From: Blautia faecis
GTDB taxonomy: Bacteria; Bacillota; Clostridia; Lachnospirales; Lachnospiraceae
NCBI RefSeq assembly: GCF_020554845.1
Contig: NZ_JAJCIA010000061.1
Location: 1-13,262 of the forward strand
Length of the DNA: 13,262 nt
Direction of reading: 5' to 3'
A program made the position numbers and the translations under genes. The notes beneath the pieces were generated by a model. It was given only the letters and a program-made list of their open reading frames with translations. It searched no databases and was not told the origin of the DNA. Shown here piece after piece: positions 13,013 through 13,262 of the stretch (the stretch's first letter is position 1; the number at the start of each line of letters is the position of its first letter).

Positions 13013-13085
13013 TGCGCCTTCAGGGGTTCGAACCCTGGACACCCTGATTAAGAGTCAGGTGCTCTACCAACTGAGCTAAAGGCGC
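13013..13085 (-). tRNA. tRNA-Lys (anticodon CTT)
   Basis: The minus strand folds as a complete 73-base cloverleaf. The acceptor stem is GCGCCTT/AAGGCGC, the D arm carries AGCTCAGTTGGTAGAGCA, the anticodon stem is CCTGA/TCAGG with loop CTCTTAA, and the T arm is CAGGG-TTCGAAC-CCTG. The anticodon CTT reads the lysine codon AAG. The discriminator base is A and CCA is not encoded. A promoter upstream and a terminator downstream make it a single-gene transcription unit. Confidence 0.95.
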
Positions 13086-13128
13086 ATTTCCTATTTCGTT
13101 GATTTGTTATTTCCTCAACGCAAGATGT

Positions 13129-13158
13129 ATTATATATCAAGTGTAGGACAAAAGTCAA
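13129..13158 (-). promoter_or_regulatory. Promoter of tRNA-Lys
   Basis: On the minus strand TTGACT (13158-13153) and a perfect TATAAT (13134-13129) are 18 bases apart, about 44 bases upstream of the mature tRNA. The AT-rich tract at 13161-13200 just upstream could act as an UP element. Bases 13201-13262 show nothing assignable. Confidence 0.8.
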
Positions 13159-13262
13159 TAGGAATTTTATAATTTTTTTAAATTTTTTCGAAAACTTTTA
13201 CGATTGCTATTTAATGTGTTGGTCGTTATCCCGGACGCGATTTCACAATGTATATTCACCGC

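Noticed and set aside
12950..13085. Integrative element attachment site at tRNA-Lys
   Set aside because: No integrase, excisionase or second copy of the tRNA 3' end is visible in the window.

Overview
The window looks like chromosomal DNA of a low-to-mid GC Gram-positive anaerobe, most likely a Clostridia member of the Lachnospiraceae type (Blautia/Ruminococcus/Dorea-like). Supporting signs are strong AGGAGG ribosome binding sites, sigma-A type promoters, hairpin/T-tract terminators, a tRNA-Lys without encoded CCA, and a TPM/SPFH/zinc-ribbon gene set known from Firmicutes. The genus is an inference; no marker gene fixes it.

Layout. A nucleobase permease of the uracil type (179-1534, +) converges on a three-gene minus-strand operon (5205 to 1813). 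The operon encodes an SPFH protein with three zinc ribbons, a zinc-ribbon membrane protein and a TPM-domain membrane protein. These are the same three families as B. subtilis YdjI, YdjG and YdjH, the partners of the envelope-stress protein PspA, but no pspA lies beside them here. A 731-base non-coding stretch follows, with two copies of a dispersed structured repeat in opposite orientation and a terminator. Next come two separately transcribed minus-strand genes for membrane-anchored surface proteins: a CapA-fold protein that has lost its usual metal-binding histidines (7502 to 5937) and a DUF885 peptidase-like protein (9502 to 7733). A secreted NlpC/P60 hydrolase (9807-10364, +) has a clear promoter and terminator. 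An 853-base AT-rich gap follows. It holds a fourth repeat locus, a tight cluster of DnaA boxes (two perfect TTATCCACA boxes abutting each other) and a promoter/terminator pair that could make an orphan RNA. A secreted transglutaminase-like protein (12378 to 11218), a gene remnant and tRNA-Lys(CTT) close the window.

How it fits together. Apart from the permease and the tRNA, every intact gene acts at or outside the membrane: envelope-stress scaffold, cell-wall hydrolase, CapA-like, DUF885 and transglutaminase-like proteins. Most are single-gene units with their own promoter, so this is a neighbourhood of envelope functions rather than one pathway.

The most unusual content is non-coding: a roughly 140 bp repeat family with three or four conserved hairpins, including one paired-base change that preserves a stem, and the DnaA-box cluster in a gap with no replication gene nearby. 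I see no phage, insertion-sequence transposase, CRISPR array or recognisable defence system.
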